Source of the DNA: Janthinobacterium lividum PAMC 25724
GTDB lineage: Bacteria > Pseudomonadota > Gammaproteobacteria > Burkholderiales > Burkholderiaceae_D
NCBI GenBank assembly: GCA_000242815.2
Contig: AHHB01000037.1
Location: 248,001-312,000, forward strand
Direction: 5' to 3'
Length of the DNA stretch: 64,000 nt
Numbering within the stretch: the stretch's first letter is position 1; the number at the start of each line of letters is the position of its first letter. Both the position numbers and the translations under genes were made by a program. Shown here one piece after another: positions 8,741 to 17,338 of the stretch. The notes beneath the pieces are model-generated. The model had not been told where the DNA came from. It saw only the letters and a list, made by a program, of their open reading frames with translations, and searched no databases.

Positions 8741-9010
8741 TGCGACTCACCTTTCGATTTGTAATGTCGTAACGTACCTGATTGATAACACGCAATCTAA
8801 GTCAGACTTAAAATATAGACATTACCAGTCAGAAACGTCGGCTAGCCAAGTCATGGCGCCCTGCAATGACCAGCCTATTCTTGGTGCCAGGCTTCTCAAT
8901 GTAGTTAAACAATAATTTTCCTAATGGCAATAAACTTTAACAGTCTAATAAATTTATTGCAATGTGGTTTAATTGCATATTCATTCTATTAATTGAATAG
9001 ACAGGTTAGG
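8741..9010. promoter_or_regulatory. AT-rich upstream region of the precursor gene
   Basis: No reading frame is present. This must hold the promoter of the peptide cluster, which is read leftward. A TATATT-like -10 candidate occurs at about 8812-8817 on the minus strand, but I see no convincing -35 partner, so the exact promoter is not assigned. The right part runs into IS debris. Confidence 0.4.
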
Positions 9011-9124
9011 GAAGTGCTGATCAATTCGCTTTCTTAGCGAGTTGGGCGCGCCAAATGGTCAATTGGCGAATCGCTCGAGACCGTTTCCGTTCCATTCGAC
9101 GCGATGTTTCGCGTCTTTTTTTCA

Positions 9125-9695
9125 TCAGGACGAACTACGGGATTCGGTGATCGTAAAGCGCCTGGCGGCCAGCAGCAGATTGGCAAAGGCGAACAACGTA
9201 AAGATCTGTGCAGTGTTTTTGGCCTGGCCGCGATAACGCGTTTTTCGATGACGAGGTCGACGGCGGCGCGGCGATCAGCGTGGCGTCGACGATGGGGCCT
9301 TCGCACATCATCAGACCCTTCGCGGCCAAGTGTCCGTTGATCGTGTCGAAAATCTGGCGCGTCAGCCCGTTAGCTTCCAGCAGGTGGCGGAACTTGAGCA
9401 AGGTTGTTGCGTCCGGCGCCGACTCGCGGCCCAGATCGATGCCGACAAAGGCACGAATAGATTGGCTGTCGTAGATCGCGTCTTGGATGCCTTCGTCAGC
9501 CAAGCCGAAGCATTGCTGGGCCACATACATGCGCAGCATGCACGCCAGTCTGATCGGTGGCCGGCCGGCGCCTTCGACCTTCGGATAGTACGGCTCGATC
9601 AGTTTGCGCAGTTTGCCCCACGGCGTCGCGCTGTCGATCTCGGCCAGGAAGCGGTCGCGCCACGTCAGCTTCTTCTTGGCGGCGTATGCAACAGT
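9125..9695 (-). pseudogene. IS5-family transposase remnant with internal deletion
   Basis: The N-terminal part (KKKLTWRDRFLAEID, PWGKL, GRPPIRL, then FVGIDLGRESAPDATTLLKFR, and IVDATLIAAPPST) is typical of an IS5-group DDE transposase, including the first catalytic Asp region. Near 9240-9250 the frame jumps: the middle of the protein, with the second Asp and the Glu, is missing. The C-terminal tail (YRGQAKNTAQIFTLFAFANLL...) is read in another frame up to a stop at 9125-9127. The element is therefore inactive. The left end probably lies near 9010-9030; I could not define matching terminal inverted repeats. Confidence 0.85.
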
Positions 9696-9763
9696 CCGCT
9701 CGCTTGCCTCTGTGCCACGCGCTCGCGCCACACTTCCTCTCGTTCTGAATTCGCCACCGCCAT
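9690..9763 (-). pseudogene. IS66-family tnpA start, truncated
   Basis: A GGGAGG ribosome-binding site precedes ATG 9763. The frame MAVANSEREEVWRERVAQRQ is the typical N-terminus of the small IS66 protein TnpA (ERREEWWR...). After about 24 codons it runs into the IS5 remnant, which seems to have landed in it or replaced the rest. Confidence 0.55.
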
Positions 9764-9810
9764 CCTCCCGAATAATCGGAAGGGCCAGTGTGGCTGGGCC
9801 GATCACTAAT

Positions 9811-10059
9811 TCATAGATGGGGCGGGTGGCAGCTTACTTTCAAGCATGCGGATACAGGCATAAACCCTGCATACGCGTCCGCCTGTAGCACGTCCTTGAA
9901 CGAGGCCAGGTCGGTTTGCGGATGGATGTCTTTGCGATCCAAGTAGACGCTCACGATCACATCCCGGCTCGTATACCAATGTGATAAAGACAGTCCCGTT
10001 GGCCGTAGTAAACCGCTGGAGTACTGCATGTGAAGCTTGATTCGCAGCAGCATCTCCAA
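9811..10059 (-). pseudogene. IS66-family transposase (tnpC) fragment
   Basis: Codons 28-66 (positions about 9978-9862) encode VYLDRKDIHPQ, LASFKDVLQADAYAGF, which matches the DRKGEHP...L..F.G.LQADAYAGF block of IS66 TnpC transposases. The flanking sequence is degraded and the rest of the gene is absent. Relative to the tnpA piece to its left the order is wrong for a single IS66, so the segment is a mosaic of remnants. It abuts the end of the recombinase module. Confidence 0.65.
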
Positions 10060-10068
10060 GGTAGGGTA

Positions 10069-10545
10069 TCACGTCCTTCTCGAAGCGATCGCCACTACCT
10101 TCCCAAACTCTAATACTTCTTTTCTCAAGCGCGACGCGGCCGCGCGCTCGCGCGACACCTCATTTTCAGCTTTATCGCGAGCATTGAAATGCGCCAATAC
10201 GGTCGCTTTTAGCGTGTTCATCTGAATTCTCATTTCCGCGTTGTCGGCGCGTAACCGCGCAACAACTTCATTCAATGTCGTCGGCAGTCCGTCGCGGCTA
10301 GTCTTAGCCTGTTTAATCAGTTCGCGTACGCGCGGATAACGGCATCCTGCTTCCAAGGCGATCAGCGTGCGCGAATGGCCAGCTTCCAAAGCCACATTGG
10401 CGACGTTGACCTTCAGCGTTCCCTTGGCCTTGCGCGCTTTGAGCTGTTTGTTTTTCGGCTCGCCGTCACGCAGGCGATCGATGGCACTCAGAAAATCCTG
10501 TTCTATCGGGTCCTGCGGCGGCGCTTCCTTCTTAAGTCTTGGCAT
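10069..10545 (-). CDS. Small coiled-coil protein of the recombinase module (TnpC/DUF6262-like)
   Basis: A 158-aa protein starting MPRLKKEAPPQDP at 10545, one base after the stop of the preceding recombinase, with GGAGAGCTG as ribosome-binding site. A helix-turn-helix-like stretch (NVANVALEAGHSRTLI, about residues 45-60) is followed by a heptad-rich, charged C-terminal half (EVVARLRADNAEMRIQM onward) predicted as coiled coil. Small HTH/coiled-coil partners of this size follow the recombinases of Tn554 (TnpC) and related modules, where they assist recombination. The C-terminus ends only 10 bases from an IS66 fragment, so the natural end of the element may have been damaged just here. Confidence 0.7.
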   Translation of the reverse strand: MPRLKKEAPPQDPIEQDFLSAIDRLRDGEPKNKQLKARKAKGTLKVNVANVALEAGHSRTLIALEAGCRYPRVRELIKQAKTSRDGLPTTLNEVVARLRADNAEMRIQMNTLKATVLAHFNARDKAENEVSRERAAASRLRKEVLEFGKVVAIASRRT

Positions 10546-10546
10546 G

Positions 10547-12736
10547 TCAGCTCTCCATGATCGACGCCACGCGGGCATCAAGCACTTCCAAATCGGCGCC
10601 GAACTTCTTCAAGATGCTCCGGGCCTGATCAGCTCGGAAGCGGACTTCCCTGAAAGGACCTGAGTGTAAGCCCGCCGCTTCGGCCTGGCGCACGGACACC
10701 TCGCACCCGACGTAGCGGTCTGACCAGAACGGTTCATGACTCTTGTCCATGATCGCGCAAGCGCAGCCTGCGCACACGCTCGGTTCGCGCGTTGCGGTAT
10801 TAGGCGCCTTGCGCAACCAGACCGGAGTGTTCGATGCGTCGTGGCAGCGCATTTTGCTGGTGCGCGTTGGGCAGCAGGTTGCATGTGCCGTGAAAAACAT
10901 CTTGAGGTCGTTGCGCTCGGCCCACTCGACGGCTTGCCTCCACTTCTCCGATGTCGGCAGAGTGCCGGCCTTGGCACGCAGTTTTGCCAGCGCCTGCTGG
11001 AGCTGTTCGCCCATCCGCCCCGCCAGTTTGCTTTTTCCGACGATGATGTCGAACACGGTGAGATTGGTCTTCTGGGTGGACATGGAGTCCAGCTCGTCCA
11101 ACAGCAAGGGGTTACGGCCGATGTAGCCGCCTTCCGTCATCGCCAAACTGATGTGATGGAATTGCATCTGGATCGCGGGTAACAGTCGCGAATCGCATGC
11201 CAGCGCAAATTGCGCCCAGGCCTTACGCAGCATATGCGTGCTGAACACAGCCCCGTTGCTTTCGCGCCAAGGCACGAGGTCATTGTCCTCGGTCTTGCGC
11301 GCGCTCTCCTCGGGCAGGCCGTTCAAGTCGATCCAGCGGCTGAGGAAACGTTTCATCGTTTCATTGGTTTTATCGCCCGACATCGCGCCAAGCGGCATAG
11401 AGGCAAGAGGTAGCGTGAGGCCTTTACCGCCAGCGAGAATCAAATGGTCGGTTCGCGCGCACGCACGCCACGGCTCGTACAGCCGGTCAAGAATTTGCAG
11501 CGCCCGAACGGCTAGAGGCGTTTCGGTACTTCCGACTGGCCGCATGCCCAAGACCCAATCCACATCGCGAGGCAATCCTTCCTCGGTCTTGGAAAGTTGT
11601 GAACGAATAACGAACCATTCGTACAAGCCCGTGGCACTCAATTCCAGACGCACCCCTGTCGGAAAGCCGCTGGCTTCGTCGATTCCAGCTGATATCCCCA
11701 GCAGTTCCGACACACGCATTCCGGATGTCGCCTGGACGATGATCGCGGCGGCGTCACGTACAGCTTCCCACAATTCCCTGGCCCGGGTCATTCTTGCATT
11801 ATGGCGGTCCGACGATTGTTCGTACGTCAAATCGAGCGGTTGATGCCACGGCTGACTATCGCCCAGCGGTGTGCCGAATGTGAATGCATCGAGAAACCCT
11901 CTGGCTCGCTTCGTTCTTGCATGTTTCTTAACTCCAGGTTTGCACACGGATACTCTTGCACCTCTCGATCTCCTAACGATGACCCTGCTGTCCGCTAACG
12001 GATCGCGCACGATGTCGAGTAGCCTAAGCACATCGTCGGCTGGCATGCCGAGAAACCATGCCGCCTTGTTCAGCAAAGGAATAGCTACCTCATCGGGCAA
12101 TGGCTTTATCCAACCTCCCGGCTTGGTGGCAATACCCATCGCTACAGCATTCGCACCCCTGCCTTCAAATGGATGGCTTTTCAGAGACTCCAACCCCATC
12201 TTAGCCATGGCACGCCTCTGATCCCATAGCTCCATGAGCGTCGTCAATGCCCTTATTGCTGCACTCACACTTATCTCACCGTCATTGGAGCGGGCCACTA
12301 GCAGTCCGGGTAACTGGTCGAGATAGTGCCGTATCACGGCCGGCGTCAGCTCATGCGCATGGTGGTATCCGGCATCGTTCATCCAAGAAAGGAGATATTT
12401 GAATTGAAGTTGAATACTGCCCATGGATCCGGGACTAGGCTTGCGTCCATCGGAGGGCAGTACCAAGAGAGTAAGCACCAGTATCTTGGCCCAGCGCAAA
12501 CGTACGGCATGGCGGACGTCAGTCAGCTTGCTGCCGTCGGTCAGAACCATTCCCCAGTTAATGGTGGAAACGTTTTTTCTAGCTCCAGGCGTAAAGTTGG
12601 TGAAGTACCAGATCGTGTCCCGGAACTGACTATTCTCGCTTACACAGTACTGACTGATATCCTCCTCGTTCATTTCGTGAATCTTTTTATGCTCGGACTG
12701 TCCTTTGCCCTGATCTTGCCGAATCGTCGTCTTCAT
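10547..12736 (-). CDS. Large tyrosine recombinase with Cys-rich C-terminus (third recombinase of the module)
   Basis: A protein of about 729 aa. The catalytic domain shows the expected residues: Arg in TSGMRVSELL, Lys in QLSKTEEG, HxxR in THMLRKAWA, His in FHHIS and the nucleophile candidate Tyr in GGYIGRN. The C-terminal ~110 residues carry clustered cysteines (CCPTRTSKMRC, VCAGCACAI, VGCEV) that look like a metal-binding domain. I start it at ATG 12736 (MKTTIRQDQ), four bases after the preceding stop with GGGGTG upstream; the longer frame to 12793 overlaps the previous gene. It acts as part of a co-translated module and probably executes or regulates element excision and integration. Confidence 0.85.
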   Translation of the reverse strand: MKTTIRQDQGKGQSEHKKIHEMNEEDISQYCVSENSQFRDTIWYFTNFTPGARKNVSTINWGMVLTDGSKLTDVRHAVRLRWAKILVLTLLVLPSDGRKPSPGSMGSIQLQFKYLLSWMNDAGYHHAHELTPAVIRHYLDQLPGLLVARSNDGEISVSAAIRALTTLMELWDQRRAMAKMGLESLKSHPFEGRGANAVAMGIATKPGGWIKPLPDEVAIPLLNKAAWFLGMPADDVLRLLDIVRDPLADSRVIVRRSRGARVSVCKPGVKKHARTKRARGFLDAFTFGTPLGDSQPWHQPLDLTYEQSSDRHNARMTRARELWEAVRDAAAIIVQATSGMRVSELLGISAGIDEASGFPTGVRLELSATGLYEWFVIRSQLSKTEEGLPRDVDWVLGMRPVGSTETPLAVRALQILDRLYEPWRACARTDHLILAGGKGLTLPLASMPLGAMSGDKTNETMKRFLSRWIDLNGLPEESARKTEDNDLVPWRESNGAVFSTHMLRKAWAQFALACDSRLLPAIQMQFHHISLAMTEGGYIGRNPLLLDELDSMSTQKTNLTVFDIIVGKSKLAGRMGEQLQQALAKLRAKAGTLPTSEKWRQAVEWAERNDLKMFFTAHATCCPTRTSKMRCHDASNTPVWLRKAPNTATREPSVCAGCACAIMDKSHEPFWSDRYVGCEVSVRQAEAAGLHSGPFREVRFRADQARSILKKFGADLEVLDARVASIMES

Positions 12737-12740
12737 ATAG

Positions 12741-14675
12741 TCACCCCACGTTTGGGAGCCGAATTGAAATATCGCGCGACGTTTCAAGCACATCTGGCGG
12801 AATCCATGCGCGCAGCGCGGCTAGGTCGGCCAAAACCGGCGTCCAACGCTCGATCCACGTTCGTGCACTCATTGTGCCCTGGCTCCGGTAGATCGCCGCT
12901 TCGAGCGCCGTGTAGTAGGCTACGCACAGCGGATTGCCCGGGTGCGCGGCCGCCATCGGACAGGACGGGCAGCCGCCATAATCCTTGCACAAATTGCCCG
13001 GTTGCTGGTTCGGCCGCTGCGAGTCAAACGGGTCCAAACACGAAAACCCGGGAGTCGCGGCGCCTTTGTCCTGTCCCGGAGGCAAGCGCCGCGGATCGAC
13101 ATCGCCACCTGTTTGCAACCAGCGTTCGCGCAACACGATGACCTGTCCTATCCGCTCCCGGTAACGGGCCCTGACGCCGCCGCTGGTGTAGTGCGTCCAG
13201 GTGGTCGCCGCGTTGCCGTGGTTGCCGACCCTGCGGGCCGCTTCCAGGCTGCCGTCCATGAACTGGACCAGATCGAGGATGGTCGGGCGCATCTGGCCCA
13301 GTGTAAATGAGGGAAGCTTGTTGTCCTTAATGAAGTTTCTGAGCGCATTCCCCCACACCGTATCTTGCGATGGTTGCTGGTTCGTCTCGCCGTCCACGCC
13401 GAAGCCCTTGGGGACTCTTGTACCGCATTGTTGCACGTATACGAACAGGCGGTCCGCGTGTTCCGGCGCGAGATGCGGTCTGATACGTTCTGTTATTTCC
13501 CGCAAACAGATAAGTATCTGTTTTAGACTGAGCCGTGATGATACCGCTGCCTCCGGATCGAGCAAACGCACCAGATCTCGGACTGCTCGGCCCTTCGCTC
13601 CCATGATCTCTACCGCCGGAACGCCTGCCTGCGTTTTGTCAAAGTCGATATCGGACCAGTTTAGGCTCAATATTGTGTCAGGATTGAATACTGTGGTAAT
13701 GGCCAGGAGCAGCGCGAACGGCACCAGATCTCGAGCGGATGGGTAAAAATATGATGCGACATTTCCCATACGGTGGGTAAATTGTACCGCCGCCGCCAGA
13801 GCCGGGCACCTTGCTTGTATCCCCCTAAGGTCGTAGAACATACCAGGACAGCTTTCGTCCAAGGCGGCGAGGCATACCGCAAGTTCGCGGTAATCGACGG
13901 GAGTATTACTCGGGAACCCGCCGATATCTTGTAAACGCGCGCGTCCTTCGGCCAACAACACCCGAGCTTTTGCGAAGCGCTGCTCGACGGCCAGCACCTC
14001 ACTCTCTGCGGCACCAATGATAGCCAGCAACTGCTCCATCCCCAGCACTTCGGTTGGCACTACTTTTTTGTCGGCACGCGCCGGCCCAGAAGGCACCAGC
14101 TCGACGATGCGACTAGCGGCGCGGGCCCACGGTCCGTTGACGAGCCGTTCGAGAACCGATTTCAACGCGCCCAATGCCTGTTTTATCGTATTAGATTGGA
14201 GTTTCTTGCCGCGCGCCCCGGGTTTGTACAGCAGGCTGTCCCTGAACCCGGCCAGTAGCTCGTCGTCGATGTCCCCGGGATACAGCATATTTGACCAGTC
14301 CGACTCCAGATACTTAAAAAAATGACGTCGCAGAGTGGCTCTACAACCGTCGCGGGTACGAGGTGCGAGCCCTGCCCCCCAGCATAGGAACGCCTCCGTG
14401 AACATCGGATGGAGGTTGGGGAAGGCCAGCAGGTAGCTCAGGTCGACGTGATGCGGTTTGCGCCCGGCTCTTTGCGGGAATACGGCCGTCAGCGTCGGTT
14501 CGCCGGTCTTGGGGTTCGCACCGTGCTCGGCGCGGCTCTGGACGATGGTTTCGATCTTTCCGTCCTGTCCCATTTTCATCTTCGCCTGCGCGACGTTGCT
14601 AGCAGCGGAAGACGGCTTCTTCCCTTTGCGAGATTCACGCGCCCGTACCTGCGTGCCGATAGGGTCGGTTGTCAT
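12741..14675 (-). CDS. Degenerate tyrosine recombinase (second recombinase of the module)
   Basis: A 644-aa recombinase-fold protein with altered catalytic residues. The first Arg position reads VFNPDTILSL (Asn instead of Arg). The HxxR box reads LGQMRPT (His lost, Arg kept). GNHGNAATTWTHYTS retains a His and a Tyr. A C-terminal Cys-rich region (CLDPFDS, NLCKDYGGCPSC) resembles a zinc site. Comparable middle genes exist in Tn554 (TnpB, about 630 aa) and other trio-type elements. The start overlaps the previous stop by four bases (ATGA, 14672-14675), so it is translationally coupled. It may be a structural or accessory subunit rather than an active recombinase (inference). Confidence 0.85.
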   Translation of the reverse strand: MTTDPIGTQVRARESRKGKKPSSAASNVAQAKMKMGQDGKIETIVQSRAEHGANPKTGEPTLTAVFPQRAGRKPHHVDLSYLLAFPNLHPMFTEAFLCWGAGLAPRTRDGCRATLRRHFFKYLESDWSNMLYPGDIDDELLAGFRDSLLYKPGARGKKLQSNTIKQALGALKSVLERLVNGPWARAASRIVELVPSGPARADKKVVPTEVLGMEQLLAIIGAAESEVLAVEQRFAKARVLLAEGRARLQDIGGFPSNTPVDYRELAVCLAALDESCPGMFYDLRGIQARCPALAAAVQFTHRMGNVASYFYPSARDLVPFALLLAITTVFNPDTILSLNWSDIDFDKTQAGVPAVEIMGAKGRAVRDLVRLLDPEAAVSSRLSLKQILICLREITERIRPHLAPEHADRLFVYVQQCGTRVPKGFGVDGETNQQPSQDTVWGNALRNFIKDNKLPSFTLGQMRPTILDLVQFMDGSLEAARRVGNHGNAATTWTHYTSGGVRARYRERIGQVIVLRERWLQTGGDVDPRRLPPGQDKGAATPGFSCLDPFDSQRPNQQPGNLCKDYGGCPSCPMAAAHPGNPLCVAYYTALEAAIYRSQGTMSARTWIERWTPVLADLAALRAWIPPDVLETSRDISIRLPNVG

Positions 14676-15940
14676 AGTCCGAGCATCCTTCTAATGTCAA
14701 GTAAGCCTGACTGGTCAGTGAATATTTCGACATGCGACAGGTAGGTGTCGATTGTTGTTTGGAGATTGCTATGACCGAGCTGGGCCTGTATCTTCTTCCA
14801 TGGTTCGGCGTTACCGTTGGCCCGTTCGGCGTGATAGGTCAGTACGGCAAATGTATGGCGCAGATCGTGGATCGAGTGTCGCGGCGTCTTGTACATAAAT
14901 TTCTCCCCCGTTTCCGGATCGGTCTTCTCGACAATCTCCACCAATCCCAGCATCAGGCATGCCTCTCTGAACATTTTCTGCAACGCCGCGTTCGTGATGG
15001 GCCTTCCGGCGCTGCTGGAGTGCTCATGCCCTAAGAGCAGGCGCGTAGGCGCGTGCCTGGTTTTTGTCTTGCATGCCTTCAGCGACGCGACGCGTTCGCC
15101 CTCCATATATGCGAGAACATCCATGACCAGCCAGGCCGGGATCATTACCTGCCGCGTCTTGTTCCCCTTTCCATGGAGGATGGTGAGCGCCATGCCAACG
15201 AATGGTGCACAACTGTCAGGACTGAGGGTCATAAATTGCAGCGTAGTCAGGTTGTTGATTTCGTTCAGCCGCAGACCGACTGCCCATCCGAGGTCGCAGA
15301 TCAGGCGGTCGCGCGCCACACGCTGGTCGCCATCGCGGGCGCCGGCCTGTGGGCCAACGTGACAGAGCAAGTTTTTTAGATTACGCGGCGTCAGTGGATG
15401 AATCTTGACGCCAGGGCGCACCTTTGGCAGGGCACGGTCCTTGCTCTTGATGACGCCGGCGGATCGGGTGTGCGCCAAGGCATCCCGGTCTACTGGCACC
15501 TTGTACTCAACCGCCAACGGATTTTCGCTGATGTCGCCATTGTAAGTGCCCCGATTCGCACAATGCTGATAGAAGGAACGTATTACGACCATGGCATCGC
15601 GCACACCCGCGGCGCCGTAGGCTCTGCCAGTCTTTAGACTGATCGATCCCAGATACACGTCCCGGAAATCGACTCGATCCTGTTCACGCGCGTTCGGCCA
15701 GTCACGATCAATAGCCTGCAGGAACTGAAACCAGCTCTTGAGGCCATAAGCCGCTTTCGCCCAAGTATGGGGACTAGATGTCGAACCGGACCTGACATAA
15801 AACTCGCCCAGGAAACGTGTGGGCTCCTCGAACAGATCCAGTTTGTCCCTGGATTCCAGAAACAGCGCCGGCGCCCCCAACTTCAACTCCGAGTTATCGG
15901 TGTTGTTGATAAAAAGGACGACCTCCGCTTGAAGAAACAT
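14672..15940 (-). CDS. Tyrosine recombinase/integrase (first recombinase of the module)
   Basis: A 422-aa phage-type integrase with a full catalytic set: Arg in GLRLNEINNL, Lys in HGKGNKTRQV, HxxR in HDLRHTFA, His in LGHSNLQTT and Tyr in DTYLSHV. A SAM-like core-binding domain occupies about residues 30-150. The ATG at 15940 has AAGGTGGAG just upstream; an in-frame GTG at 15949 is possible. It is the first gene of the four-gene module and lies about 190 bases from the junction with the interrupted host gene, with the presumed recombination site between them. It is most likely the enzyme that cuts and joins the island ends. Confidence 0.9.
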   Translation of the reverse strand: MFLQAEVVLFINNTDNSELKLGAPALFLESRDKLDLFEEPTRFLGEFYVRSGSTSSPHTWAKAAYGLKSWFQFLQAIDRDWPNAREQDRVDFRDVYLGSISLKTGRAYGAAGVRDAMVVIRSFYQHCANRGTYNGDISENPLAVEYKVPVDRDALAHTRSAGVIKSKDRALPKVRPGVKIHPLTPRNLKNLLCHVGPQAGARDGDQRVARDRLICDLGWAVGLRLNEINNLTTLQFMTLSPDSCAPFVGMALTILHGKGNKTRQVMIPAWLVMDVLAYMEGERVASLKACKTKTRHAPTRLLLGHEHSSSAGRPITNAALQKMFREACLMLGLVEIVEKTDPETGEKFMYKTPRHSIHDLRHTFAVLTYHAERANGNAEPWKKIQAQLGHSNLQTTIDTYLSHVEIFTDQSGLLDIRRMLGL

Positions 15941-16103
15941 GTTCTCCACCTTGTCGCTTGGCCAAAGCCATTGTGAACAAATATTTTGTAAGAATAGGAT
16001 GGTTTTTCAATAGATCAAGGCCAAACGTCACGTACGTGCACAAACTTAATGGTTCAATATTATTCATACTAGAAAAAAAGAACACCGACTTCCCCCATGA
16101 AAG

Positions 16104-16120
16104 CCGCACTTAAACTGCGG
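16104..16120. other. Candidate recombinase core site at the island edge
   Basis: CCGCA (16104-16108) and TGCGG (16116-16120) form an inverted repeat around the 7-bp spacer CTTAAAC, the usual geometry of a tyrosine-recombinase crossover site. It lies about 10 bases from the point where homology to the radical SAM gene stops (near 16131). The assignment is from geometry and position only. Confidence 0.45.
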
Positions 16121-16121
16121 T

Positions 16122-16436
16122 TTACATTTCGTGTTCGCAGCCCCGGTAAGGGTTCAGCGACACATTAAAGGGTAAATCGGGTGACACATTACGCGTGAGG
16201 ATGGTGCGCGCCTGCTCCTCGCTGACCTGCGTCTTCCAGCGCGGCGCTGCCTCTGCGTCCGGTTCATCGAGGCCGCCCACGCTCCAGCCGTCATCGAAAC
16301 CGGCGCGCGCGCGCGCCTCGTAGCGCCCTTGCAGGTTCGACACGGCAGCGCGCCCCTTGTGCTCTTTCAGCGATGGCGGCGGCAACATGGCTTGCCCGGA
16401 AAAGCTGTCATCATGCAGAGGAATGATTGCTTTCAT
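16122..16436 (-). pseudogene. 5' fragment of a PA0069-family radical SAM protein gene, cut by the island
   Basis: About 104 codons remain, starting MKAIIPLHDDSFSG. GRAAVSNLQGRYE, FDDGW, ARTILTRNVSPDLPFNVS and NPYRGCEHEM match the N-terminus of PA0069/Rv2578c-type radical SAM proteins. In intact members NPYRGCEHGC.YC continues into the [4Fe-4S]-binding Cys motif. Here the reading frame runs into foreign sequence after GCEH and stops two codons later, so the iron-sulfur site is lost. No piece of the C-terminal part occurs in 1-16,121, so the other half must lie beyond the left edge or be deleted. The start was set at 16436; upstream ATGs overlap the LexA box. Confidence 0.8.
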
Positions 16437-16451
16437 GAACGGCCCCATTAA

Positions 16452-16467
16452 CTGTATATACATACAG
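16452..16467. promoter_or_regulatory. LexA (SOS) box upstream of the interrupted radical SAM gene
   Basis: CTGTATATACATACAG is a perfect CTGT-N8-ACAG palindrome of the Escherichia coli/betaproteobacterial LexA type. It lies 15 bases before the ATG of the radical SAM fragment. PA0069 of Pseudomonas aeruginosa is a known LexA-regulon member, which supports both calls. Confidence 0.85.
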
Positions 16468-16516
16468 CATACTATGCCGCGATGCGGTCAAGATCAAGGG
16501 CTGGCGTGCTACCGTT

Positions 16517-17188
16517 TCACGCTTTTTCAGCATGCCCCATGACATGACTCAACTGCTGTGCGACAAAGCCGTCAAATGCAGAAATCAAGGGAACAAAACG
16601 GGGGGCGTCCTGCTCCAACTGCATCAAGGCATAGCATGTCGCTTCCAGGGTCGACAGCTGGTCTGGCGCATGCGCCTTGCGGATCAGATAATGGGAAGCA
16701 GGCGTATCGCGCAGGGGCAAGCGCGGCAGCTGTTGCAACTGGGCATTCAGATACAGCATCTTGCGGCTCTTGCGCCAGGTGGCGTCGAGCACTACCAGTT
16801 GCAAGCGGGCCGTATCAAGCAAGGTGACGATCTCGAGCGCAGGCGGCGGCGCGATGCCCAAGGAACGATCGCCTGGCGTATCCGGATACAGCAGCACATT
16901 ATGCTTGTCGGCCAGCAATGCGGCGAGTGTCTCGGGGGCAAACTGCTCGCCCGTCAGCAGACGGCTGTTGGACAGGCTCAGGTGCAGCAAGCGGGCACTG
17001 CCTTTGGCGTTGTGGACTTCCAGCGGATGCTGCAAGATCAGCACGTCCACCGCGTGGGAAACGGGGGCGATCCAGCGGCAGATGCAGCTGGCGGCGGCAC
17101 GCAGGCAAACCGGGCAGCGCTCGCGTTTGGCCGATTCGGCGTGGCAGGGCGTTGCAGAGGTCTGGCTGGAGGTGCGTCGGGTAGTCAT
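16517..17188 (-). CDS. tapT: DTW-domain tRNA-uridine aminocarboxypropyltransferase
   Basis: A 223-aa protein that transfers the 3-amino-3-carboxypropyl group from S-adenosylmethionine to a tRNA uridine (acp3U47 in E. coli TapT/YfiP). Visible signatures are the N-terminal Cys cluster (ERCPVCLRAAASCICRW), HPLEVHN, the DTW-type motif LDATWRKSRKM and the conserved RKAHAPDQLSTLEA. The length matches YfiP homologues. It stands alone, between the interrupted SOS gene and the MITE, and marks the return to host-type high-GC sequence. Confidence 0.88.
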   Translation of the reverse strand: MTTRRTSSQTSATPCHAESAKRERCPVCLRAAASCICRWIAPVSHAVDVLILQHPLEVHNAKGSARLLHLSLSNSRLLTGEQFAPETLAALLADKHNVLLYPDTPGDRSLGIAPPPALEIVTLLDTARLQLVVLDATWRKSRKMLYLNAQLQQLPRLPLRDTPASHYLIRKAHAPDQLSTLEATCYALMQLEQDAPRFVPLISAFDGFVAQQLSHVMGHAEKA

Positions 17189-17338
17189 GGCGGAGCGCGT
17201 GTGCGGGATTGTTCAAGCCGCGATTGTAGCGCCCGCGCCATGCCAGTGGAAATGGCCGAGCGAACGACCACTTAAAACAACTGCTGAAAACTGCTCGGCA
17301 GGCTTGAAACTGCTGCTTAAAACTGCCACTTAAAACTG

